Assembly (NCBI RefSeq): GCF_000499385.1
Contig: NW_013654446.1
Span: 1-20,000 of the forward strand
DNA: 20,000 bases
Direction: 5' to 3'
Source of the DNA: Eimeria necatrix
Taxonomy: Eukaryota; Apicomplexa; Conoidasida; Eucoccidiorida; Eimeriidae
Shown here: in pieces, positions 9,064-18,795 of the stretch
Numbering within the stretch: the first letter of the stretch is position 1
How the letters are laid out: the number at the start of each line of letters is the position of its first letter
Made by a program: the position numbers and the translations under genes
Notes under the pieces: model-generated
The model's input: the letters and a program-made list of their open reading frames with translations, nothing else
Databases searched by the model: none
Told to the model about the DNA's origin: nothing

Positions 9064-9234
9064 CTCAAAAGGGAAAAGCTGGCGAGCCAGGCTGATGCAG
9101 ATCCAGAAGATAAGTCTTGGGAGGAGTTGGCAGCACTTGTGCATCAGAACTACAGCCACGCAGGTTTGCCGTTTTCTTTTCCTTTTTTTCTGAGTTTAAT
9201 TCACTTAATTTTGCTGTGCTGCAGTGCCTGAATG
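9064..9234 (+). CDS. Orphan exon-like segment, possibly the 3' end of a small gene
   Basis: From about 9064 a frame reads WLKREKLASQADADPEDK then SWEELAALVHQNYSHA and stops at a good donor (GCAG|GTTTGC, 9164). Its mixed, charged composition is unlike the repeat-derived frames. Joining to the acceptor at about 9225 (GCTGCAG|TG) gives only Val-Pro-Glu and a stop (to 9234). I see no convincing upstream exon; an open frame at 8794-9000 with NKPELKYYKDLGNKATKFE might belong or be chance. It could be a short gene, a remnant or a spurious frame. No family is recognised. Confidence 0.3.
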
Positions 9235-9292
9235 ACCGCAGATGGCCATTTTATACTTCGATTGCTGAGTCAGGTGAGAATTGCAAAAGTTG

Positions 9293-9298
9293 AAAAAA
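9293..9298 (-). terminator. Pol III terminator of the tRNA
   Basis: Six T residues on the minus strand, 12 bases past the 3' end of the tRNA, the usual pol III stop signal. Confidence 0.75.
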
Positions 9299-9310
9299 CT
9301 CAATTGAAAT

Positions 9311-9382
9311 ACGGGCACCGGGGATCGAACCCGGGATCTTCTGCGTGTTAGGCAGACGTCATAGCCACTAGACCATGCCCGC
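9311..9382 (-). tRNA. tRNA-Val: tRNA-Val (anticodon AAC)
   Basis: Read on the minus strand, the 72 bases fold as a complete cloverleaf: acceptor stem GCGGGCA with TGCCCGT (one G-U pair at the end), D arm GTC...GAC, anticodon stem TCTGC/GCAGA with loop CTAACAC, a five-base variable loop AGATC, and T arm CCGGG-TTCGATC-CCCGG. The loop has T33 and anticodon AAC, reading GUU (Val). Internal A and B box sequences (TGGTCTAGTGG, GGTTCGATCC) fit a pol III gene. There is no intron and no encoded CCA, as expected for a eukaryotic nuclear tRNA; A73 is at 9310. Confidence 0.96.
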
Positions 9383-10120
9383 GACGAGAGCTGAGATATT
9401 TTGATTTAAAAATGAAATTCTTTATTCAGATTAAATCCTTTTAATCAAATATTAGTAATTAAACCAAACAAAGGGTCAAGAACATCATTTGGGAAGCTCC
9501 TAGAGCTGATGCTTCAGCTATTTTCCCAGCCCGAGTCCTTGAAGTCCCCACTTTCTTTCTTCCAACTTCTTCCGAAAAAATAAAACAATTTAAAATAAAG
9601 AAAGCCAAACAATCTTCCCAATTTTGCTGTGCCGGCTGTGCTTTCTTGCACGAGCCATCAAGTAGCTGCTACAGCCATTCTGTGGCTTTTTGTGTTGCAC
9701 GAATATTCGTGCAGCTGCGCCGATAGTGTGCAAACGGAATATCTTTTTGCTGCACAAGAAAGTGTTGTATTTAATTCTATTTAAGAGCTCTTCTTTTAAG
9801 CTCATGTAGATTAAAAGAAAGCCAGTTTTGCTGTTCTTTGCTGCTGATTGCAGCTTGTGCGCGTCAATAATAAAAAGATTTGAAATGTTGTCAATAATAA
9901 AAACATTTGAAGTATTTGCTGCTCACCATTAGCTGCGCCAAAACATTTGCAAAAGAAATGAGCAGTTTCTCTTGTCTTGTTTATAAGCAGCAGCAGCATC
10001 ATTTAGTAAACATCTGAGAGCAGGAGAGGCTACAAAAGCTCAAAAAGATAAAAACTCAATTTTTTATTTTCAAAAGAAATTCGAGACTTTTGCTTCAGCT
10101 GCAACGCTAAAAAGGACCAG
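9383..10120. other. AT-rich intergenic stretch, no gene seen
   Basis: Low in CAG repeats and telomere-like units. The short open frames on both strands have AT-driven composition and no domain sense. A tandem-like AATAATAAAAA-G/C-ATTTGAA phrase occurs twice near 9867 and 9891. Confidence 0.5.
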
Positions 10121-10285
10121 TCTAGCTGCTGCTGCTGCTGCTGCTGCAGCACCTGCAAATGGACTTTTGTATTTTCCCAGAGCAGCTAAACCCTCACAAA
10201 GTCCCTTTGGGGGGCCCCTGAGGGGGCCCCTATAAGGGCCTGCAGGTATCAGTAGCTACGTGGGCCGCTCTTTGCAGCTGGCGGG

Positions 10286-10334
<49 letters not shown>

Positions 10335-11423
10335 TCAGTCTGCTGCAGCGGGCCATTTCCTGTGCATTTTGCCGCTGCTTCAAAGCGGGGGCATTCCTAT
10401 GCGCAGCCAGCCCCGCATTCCAGCCACTCTAGCTGCTGCTGCTGCTGCTGCTGCTGCTAATGGCTATTTAGCTGCAGCTGCTTACTGCAGCGACTTTGGT
10501 TCTTGCTGCGCTGCTTAAAAGACTGCCTAGGACTTGGTCAAAAAGCCCATTAACTAGCCACTATTCTATTAATGGCCCCACAGCTGGGCTCTATAGAGCG
10601 CAGCAGCTTCGTTTGTTGTTTAAAAAGACAAGTTTTGTTATTAAGACTAATTTAAATTGAAGGCACACAAGTGGGGCTTCTTCTTTGCATGCATCCTGCA
10701 GCAACAAACCACAAAAGGCACTTCTTTCTTTACTTTTCCAAAGCCTTGCTGCGCTGCCAAGCCCCTCCCGTTTGCTGCAGCTGCTGGCAGCAAAACGCAA
10801 ACAGCCAGAATGTGCTGCAGCAAATAAGACAAGCTCAATGTGCATGCAAAAGGCAGCAACTGGGGGGCCCCCTGAGGCCCCTAATCAAGGGTACACGGGG
10901 GGCCCCCTATTAGGGGCCCGCAGGAAGATCTCTACAAGATTAATAGTTTTTTATATTTGTTTGTTTTCACGAGAGTTGGCTGTCATTTAAAAAGCTGGCA
11001 CTCCGCGGTGTCTGTACAGCTCCTCCTGCTGCTGCAGCGGCTGCTGCAGGGCGAACTGCAGCACATAACTTTGCCAGTCTCATTTATATTTAAAAACTTT
11101 CTACATTTTGCAAAAAGACTTCAAAAAGTGCTGCAGCAGCTGCATGCATGCATGCAAAAATGGCGGTCTCGAAGCCCCGGGGCTGTCTTGTGGATGCATG
11201 CAAAGGGGGTCCTTATAGCTCTATTTGCTTCTCTTTAGCCGTTTTTTCTTCTCCTTTTGATATTTTAATTTATTTTTAATTATATTTCACCTGCAGCAAA
11301 CTCTAGTTCAAATTAATACGGGCAACTCCGGCAGCAAAAAGACAGGGGGGCCCCCGCCCCACCTTGGGAACTGCCCAGACACCTGAGTCGCTGCGCAGAC
11401 TGCGCACTGAAGCAGGCTCCTGC

Positions 11424-11464
<41 letters not shown>

Positions 11465-11541
11465 CCCCCCGCACACGCTGCAGGGGGCCCCTTACTGCAG
11501 CAGGGGGCCCCCCCAAAAGTGTACATACGGCAGCACATCTG
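10121..11541. other. Repeat-rich intergenic region with GGGGCCCC elements and CAG/CTG runs
   Basis: Holds CTG runs at 10127-10146, 10435-10457 and 11421-11463 and a CAG run at 10287-10335. GC-palindromic blocks (GGGGCCCC) lie at 10209-10246, 10862-10923, 11344-11356 and 11482-11514, and a TGCATGCA cluster at 11141-11156. Short Gln- or Ala-rich frames at 10260-10518 are not supported by splice sites or domain sequence. Upstream exons of the second gene could hide here, but I cannot support one. Confidence 0.5.
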
Positions 11542-11814
11542 ATGAGGCCCCCTTTGTGGGGCTTTTCTTGGGATCCGATCCCCGGGGACGGCCCAGCAGC
11601 TGCAACGGGAGAAATGGCTGCTGCAGCGGTGATGCATGCAGCAGCAGCAGCAACAGCAGCAGCCACAGCAGCTGCAGCAACGGGCACTGCTGCAGCAAAC
11701 GAAGGGCCGGGCCAAGTCTCAGCAGCAGCACCGCCAGCTGCAGCAGCGGCATCGGATGGCCAGACCAACGGCACGGACTGCAGCAGCAGCAGCAGCAACA
11801 ACAACAACAGCGAC

Positions 11815-11848
<34 letters not shown>

Positions 11849-12069
11849 ATAAGTGCAATGGTGGCTGCGAGTGCAACATGCTGCAGCGCTGCAGCGAGTT
11901 TCCCAGAGGCTTTGGCTTGCTGCCGTGTCTGCAGCTGCTGCCGAGTGTCTCTGCAGCAGCAGCAGCAGCAGCAGCAGCAGCGCCGAAGGGCCCCGCGCTC
12001 CGGTTTGCTGAGGTGTACGTACACCTGGAGGCTGCGCTGCAGCACTTTGCTGCAGCACAACCCCACAAA
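11542..12069 (+). other. Candidate first exon of the second gene
   Basis: A frame starting at ATG 11542 (another ATG at 11614) reads Ala-, Ser- and Asn-rich sequence, then LLPCLQLLPSVS and ALRFAEVYVHLEAALQHFAA, which look like true helices. A donor AAA|GTTGAC at 12070 would join in phase to an acceptor CACACCAG|CTG at 12838, giving LITEAAMSHI. The donor is weak and the CAG runs can be read in any frame, so start and end are uncertain. Confidence 0.4.
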
Positions 12070-13287
12070 GTTGACACAGAAATTCGCTGTCTTCGGAAGC
12101 AGCAAAAAAGGCAAGACACTTTTTGCTGCTGCTGCTTATTTCTGTTTGCTGCTGCTTGCTTCTGTTTGCTGCTGCTTGCTTCTGTTTGCTGCTGCTTGTC
12201 TCTGTCTGCTGCTCTATGTTTCTATTTGCTGCTGCTTGCTTCTGCTTGCTGCTGCTTCTATTTGCTGCTGCTTGCTTCTCTTTGCTGCTGCTTCTATTTG
12301 CTGCTGCTGCTTCTATTTGCTGCTGCTTGCTTCTGTTTGCTGCTGCTTGCTTCTGTTTGCTGCTGCTCAGTTTGCTGCTCTTTGGGTCTTTGCTTCTTCA
12401 GCTGTCTGTCTTCATTTTTATTTATTTTTATTTATTTGTTTTTATTTTCATTTATCTTTTTTATTTATTTTTATCTTATTTATTTTTATTTATTTTAATT
12501 TATTTTTGTTTATTTATTTTTTCCTTTCTTTATTTTCTTTTGTTTCCTTGCATCATTTTGTGCTGCTGGTTTTGAGCCCAACCTAAACCCTAAACCCTAA
12601 ACCCTAAACCCTAAACCCTAAACCCTAAACCCTTGGCGCTGCAGGCGGCTGAATGCAAAACGTCGAGGTGCAGAGAAGCGCAAATAGCAGGGCTGCAGCC
12701 TGCATCTCTTGAGTGCTCACAGCTTGGGGTTTAGGGTTTAGGGTTTAGGGTTTAGGGTTTAGGGTTTAGGGTTTAGGGTTTGGTGCGTGGGTCTGCAGCG
12801 CTTGGGGCTGCTACTTGATTGCAGCAGCAGCACACCAGCTGATAACGGAGGCAGCAATGTCACACATCTGTACTGCCTGCAGCAGCAGCAGCACCAGCAG
12901 CAGCAATTGCACGGAGCAGCAGGCAGCAGCTCCAGCAGCAGCAGCTGCAACACTGGGGCTTGCTTCTGCTGCTGAGGTGCGCAGCAAAGGCCTAGAGCTG
13001 CTGGGCTTGGCAGCAGATGGGCAGCCGCGGCTGCTGCAGCAGCTGCTGCAGCAGGAAGCAGTGCTGCAGCGGCAAAACCTGGAGTGCAGCTGCTGCTGCA
13101 GTTGCTGCTGCCTCTGCAGCGTCACTGCTGCTCTTAAGGCCCGCTGCTCCATTCTCACGCTGCTGCTGCAGTTCCTGCAGCAGCAGCGGCTGCTGCAGCT
13201 AATGCCGGCGGACTTGCGGTGAGCAGCTGCATGTGCTGCTGCTGCAGCTTTTCTCCCGTTGCTGCGCTCTTTAGGAATCGACAGCAA

Positions 13288-13322
<35 letters not shown>

Positions 13323-13636
13323 AGGCAAGATGCGCTGGGCCTCTTGGATGAGCTTCGGCTGCAGCTGCATGCGCTGCTGCCTCCGCTGCGCGCATGCACG
13401 CAGCGCAGCCGCGAGTTGCAGCGCGGCGAGCAGCAGCGGCTGCTGCAGCAGCAGCAGCAGCAGCAGCGGCAGCAGCAGTCCAGCAGCAGCAGCAGCAGCA
13501 AGGGCAGCGTCGAAGCAGTCCTCAGCAGTGCTGCCTTGTGCTGCAGCGCCAGCACGCAGCAGCAGCTAGAGTTGAGACGCCTGTGGCGTTGCGCTCTGCT
13601 GCTGCAGCTGCAGCAGATGCTTGAGGAGCAGCACAA

Positions 13637-13678
<42 letters not shown>

Positions 13679-13810
13679 TGGCAGCAACAGCAACACCTGG
13701 GAGGCACTGTTGCAACTGCCGTTCTCCCAAGTTGCTGCTGCAGTGCTGCAGCAGCCTCGGAGGGCGCTGGAGCTGGTGGAGTGTCTGCGGCGTGCAGCAA
13801 CTTTGCTGCG

Positions 13811-13849
<39 letters not shown>

Positions 13850-13969
13850 AATACTGATGCTATTCCAGCAGCCCGAAAACGGCAGCAAAGACATTACGGA
13901 GTGCAGCGCGTGGCTGCAGGTCTTCGACTGTCTCCTTGATTCTGTTATGGCGCTGCTGCTGCCGCGCCT

Positions 13970-14009
<40 letters not shown>

Positions 14010-14114
14010 GACTGGACAGATACCAAGGACTTCGTGCGTTTGCTGCTGCGGTCTGCGGACGAGTACGCATTGGATGGAAAGCTGCCGCGAGAAGACGGTT
14101 CAGGTTAGCGGCAC

Positions 14115-14157
<43 letters not shown>

Positions 14158-14730
14158 GGCTGCTGCTTCAGTGCTGCACTGCCTGTGCTGCTGGTTCAGT
14201 ACTGTGGCTCATCGAGGCAGCAAGCGCTGTTGCTGCTGCTGCCCGGCTTGCTGCTGCTCCAGCAGGGCGCCACTTCTGCTGCAGCGGAAGCTGCTGCAGC
14301 AGCAGCAGCTGCAACTGGGGGGCTTGCTGCGGGTGTCTTGCTGCTGCAGACTTCCTGGAGTACCGAGCTGCTGCTCTGTGCTGCGCTGCATGCGACGGAG
14401 TGGTGGCCGTGCTGCAGCAGCAGCTGGCAGCAGCAGCAGCAAGTGCTGCGCTGCCTGCTTTCCCGCTGCTGCAGCGGCAGACGCTGGAGGCTCTGGGCCA
14501 GGGGCAGTTGGAGAGGCGCAGGGAGCGGCTGCAGCTGGTGAGCAGCAAAATCCAGAAGCAGCAAATAAGAAATATAAAAAGAAGAAATATAAAATATAAA
14601 AAGAAACAAATATAAAATATAAAAAGAAACAAATATTAAATACAAAAAGAAACAAAACCTTGCTGCTGCCACGAGCTGTGCACAGGCTCAGTGACAGACG
14701 CACAGGGCAAAGCCGGCGCTTTCCGCGTTC

Positions 14731-14780
<50 letters not shown>

Positions 14781-15290
14781 GCTGCTGCAGGAGTGCCTCT
14801 ATGCTGCCTTTCGGTGCTGCGAGGGGGTCTTGCGGCTGTGCGAGCTGCTGCGGCCATCTGAGGCTTCGCTGCGGCTGCTGGCTGCACGGCAGCAGCAGGA
14901 GCAGCAGCAGGAGTTTGGCGTTGCTGCTGCTGACTCAGCAGCAGCAGCAGCGGGAGCAGCAGACGCTGCTGGCGGCGACGGCGGCGTGCTGCTGACGCCG
15001 GCGCAGCAAAAAGCCATGCAGCGGCTGCTGCTGCTGCAGCAAGACACGCAAGCCAGAGTCCTCTGCAGAGCCCGAATTGTAGAAGACACAGCAGCAGCTG
15101 TCAGGTGCTGCGGGGGCCCCAAGGTGTCTGGTGAGTTGTGGGGTGTGGGGTGGCTGCGGTGTACATACACCCCAAACAACTGGAGTGCATGCGCCGAACA
15201 CAGAAAGGCAGCTGCAGCAGAAGACACAATGCGCTGCTTAGTCTGGCTGGAGAAGGTGCTGCAACCGCAAATTAAGTGAAGGCGACGTTC

Positions 15291-15346
<56 letters not shown>

Positions 15347-15456
15347 TCTGTTGCAGTGTCTCCGACCCCGCTCACGGCAGCCCTCGCGGCGTCCTTAGAA
15401 GACGCGCCGACGTTGCTGCTTATCGCGGTGTGCAACTCGCGGCGTGCAGCAGCAGC

Positions 15457-15495
<39 letters not shown>

Positions 15496-15948
15496 CTGGG
15501 GTTGTGTCGACGCAGCAGACGCCTGGGGGGGCCTTCTGCCGGCGCCGCTGCAGCGCCAGCTGCTGGACCCTCCGTTAACTATGGAGGTTCTGCTGCAGCG
15601 CATGCAGGTAGGCAGGAGTAGCAGCTGCAGCAGCTTCAGCTGCAGCAGCAGCAGCAGCAGCAGCAACGCGCACAGCGGACGTAACCGCAGCATTGTGAAC
15701 AGACAAAAAAGGCCCCAGACCATCGATATTGAGATTAAACGCCAGGGTTTAGGGTTAGGGTTTAGGATTAGGGTTAGGGTTTAGGATTAGGGTTAGGGTT
15801 TAGGATTAGGGTTTAGGGTCTAGTGCTTGGAGCCCAGGGTTTGGGGCGTTCTGTTATGCTGTTATAGGGTTTGGGGTAGCTGCTGCTTTTCCAGAGAACT
15901 GCAGCAGCTGCTGCTGTGCATTACTGTTTATTCTAGCGGCTGCTGCGC

Positions 15949-15990
<42 letters not shown>

Positions 15991-16482
15991 GCCACAGGAG
16001 TCGCCTTCGCTGCTGGAATCTGTAGTTGCTTTCTTATCTTTGGCGCTGGTGAACGACCCGTCTATTTATGCGGAGTCAGCAGCCGTGGCTGCTCCAGCAG
16101 CAGCAGCAGCAGCTGCTGCTGCAGCAGAGCACGCAGCGTCAGCTGGTGCCCCTGCTGCTGCTGCTGCTGCTGCTGAGGGGGATTCAGGTGTACAGACACT
16201 TGATGGCCCGCAGGAAGCACCTGGACGGAGAAGAGCTGTAGACTTCCTCTCGGCTCTTTCGTGGCTTCCACCTGCTGCACTTCGCCTGTGTCTGCTGTGA
16301 GCGAGGCCTGGCTTGCTGCTGCTGCTTCTGCAGCAGCAGCAGCAGCAGCAACAGCTGCTGCAGCAGCTGCTCTTGCTGCTTTGCTGCTGTCGCGAGCAGC
16401 TGCGGTCCGGGCTTGCTTTTTCGCTATGCAGGACCCTGAACGAGCTGGAAACATCTCGGGCCGATGAAGACACAGAAACCAA

Positions 16483-16521
<39 letters not shown>

Positions 16522-16681
16522 GTGCTGCTGCAGTCACGTGCGGTGGATTGTGCTTGTGCTGCTTGGAGTCTACAAAGCAATTCAGCTGGGGGAGCAGCAG
16601 ACAGTCACAGGGGCTGCTTGGTGAGACACAAAAGTGCTGCTGCGAGAAGCTGCGGCAGCCTCTTCACTTCCTTGAGCCAGT

Positions 16682-16713
<32 letters not shown>

Positions 16714-17029
16714 TGCGTGACTGGCCGAGCTGCTGTTGCGCAAGCGGCGAAATCTCCGTTGCTGCTGCTGCTGCTGCTGCTGCTGCAGGGTTGAGGTGCT
16801 GCAAAGCCACGCCATAGACCTTCAGGAAGAAGACGTACTCGTCCCCCTTGAAGTTGCAGGGTAGGAATATCTGCTGCTGCTTTTGCTGCTGCTGCTGCTG
16901 CTGTTCTTTGATCCGTCGCAAGTTAAGTTGAGGCAGCAAGCTTTTTTCCGTGTGGCAGCTGTGGCAGTCTCACGTTTTAATTAGTGTCTGCTGTCCCTCC
17001 CTTCGCCAAGTTGGCATTTGCTGCTGTTT

Positions 17030-17063
<34 letters not shown>

Positions 17064-17578
17064 ACTGCTGCAGCGAGGACGCGGAGCCTGCACTTGACGT
17101 AGTGCATAGGGAGCTTGTTGCAGTTTCTGAAAACCAGAGTAAGTGTACAGAGGCAGCGGCAGCCGCAGCAGCAGCAGCAACTAAAGGAGCAACTCATCCA
17201 GCAGCAACAGCAGCAGCAGCTTCTGCAGCAGCAGCAGCAGCAGCTTCTGCAGCAGCAGCAGCAGCAGCCCCTGCTGCAGCAGCAGCAAAAGCAAGAACAG
17301 CATGGAGCTGATGTCGCTTTTTGTTCTGCAGAATATTCTTGGCCGATGCGGATCAACGCCATGGGCCTTTCCAGAGCATGCCGGCCATCAAGCAGCAGCA
17401 GCATTAGCAGCAGCAGCAGGCGGCTGCAGGAGCAGCTGCAGCAGCAGCTGGTGCTGCACTTTCCTTCCAGTGTGCTTCCAGATGACCCAGCGCTGACTCT
17501 TTGCTGCCTCCACCTGCAGCGGCTGGCAGGGTAAGTGCTGCAGCACTCTATGTGCGCTTTGGCCCAGAGTCTTTGCTG

Positions 17579-17615
<37 letters not shown>

Positions 17616-17930
17616 AAGCAACACCACCTGCTACTGCTGCTGCTGCTGCTTGCTGTATTCTGCCGATACTGTCTTGCTGCGCTGCAGCCTTCCTGCAGAG
17701 GTGCCGCTGCCTCCTTCAGAGCTGCTGCCGAAAGTGCTGCAGCAGCAGCAGGAGCTGCTGCAGCAGAACTCGGGAAAACTAACGTGCACGAGTAAGCTTG
17801 CAACTGAGCTGCAGATGTTTTTTGCTGCTACTGCTGCTGCTGCTGCAGCTTCACAACTGTTGCTGCTGCCGCTATGTGAGCTGCTGCTCGCTCTGCGCCC
17901 TCCCACCACAGCCAGCACGGCAGAATCGAG

Positions 17931-17970
<40 letters not shown>

Positions 17971-18758
17971 ATGTGGATTTCGCGTTGCTGCTGCAGGCCG
18001 CCTGTCTTTGCTGCGGCTGCTTCGAACTGCTGCCCAGCTGCTGCCGCCTTTGCTGCTGTCGGAGGGCATTGCTGCTGCTAACTTTACCGTGAGTGTGGGG
18101 TGTACGTACACCTCGTTGTGGGGCCCCTAAGAAGCACCCCAGTTTATCTTCGAGTTTTGTTTGTCCTGCTTCTTTCTGTTTTTATTTTTATTTATTTGTC
18201 TTTTTGTCTTGCATTTTTATGAAGTTTTTGTTGATTAATGTCTTTTTGTCTGACATTTTAATTAATTTTTTAATTAATTGCAATTATTTGCATTGTTAGA
18301 ATGTGATCTTTGGCTTCAAATGAAACAAAAAGTAAAAATTCAAGTTTAACTTAAAGTGCATTTGAGAAAGACACAAAGGAGTATAAGGAGTTTTTAAATG
18401 CATTAATTTTAAATGCACTAAAATGCACTAATTTTGAAAAAGAAATGTCTTAAATTGCTTTTGAAAGGAAACAATTTGTTTCATTTTTTCGCCTCCAGAA
18501 GATTTTATTTTATATCTTTGTCCAAACCCCTTCTGCATGCAGAAAGGGTTTAAGAAGTATTAATTTAATCCAAGAAGTTATTCTTTTATTTTTATTTTTT
18601 ATTTGTTTTTATTTTTTGTCTTTAGGCGTTTTGGCGGCTGGTGTTTATTGTGGACGAAGCTCTGTGGCGGGCAGTCTTAGCAGCAGCAGGTCAGTTGTCT
18701 TTTTGCAATTCTTTTAATTTGTGTCTGCTTCCCTTTGTCATTCGTGCTGCAACTCATC

Positions 18759-18795
<37 letters not shown>

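Noticed and set aside
11313..12119. 268-codon minus-strand open frame
   Set aside because: It is mostly the CTG reading of CAG runs (Ala, Leu, Cys), and its non-repeat parts have no domain sense, while the plus strand has a coherent gene.
12121..12375. CRISPR-like regular repeats
   Set aside because: Units are contiguous variants of a 20-base CTG-derived repeat with no unique spacers, in a eukaryotic nuclear gene.
12644..12666. Mini-exon AAECKTS between the telomere-like arrays
   Set aside because: It has AG and GT borders, but its phase fits no acceptor of the following exon frame.
12581..12782. A true chromosome end
   Set aside because: The arrays are short, occur in both orientations and lie between sequences that continue on both sides as genes.
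13271..14026. 251-codon minus-strand open frame
   Set aside because: Antisense shadow of exon 13325-14103; Leu, Cys and Ser runs only, while the plus frame joins in phase to both neighbours.
15196..15276. Possible extra exon reading EDTMRCLVWLEKVLQPQI
   Set aside because: Its only usable end gives phase 2, which does not join the next exon (needs phase 1), whereas 15130 to 15357 joins directly in phase.
17139..17331. Gln-rich frame LKEQLIQQQQ as an exon
   Set aside because: It lies between a strong donor (A|GTAAGT) and an acceptor (TTCTGCAG) that join in phase without it; retention would need a different phase.
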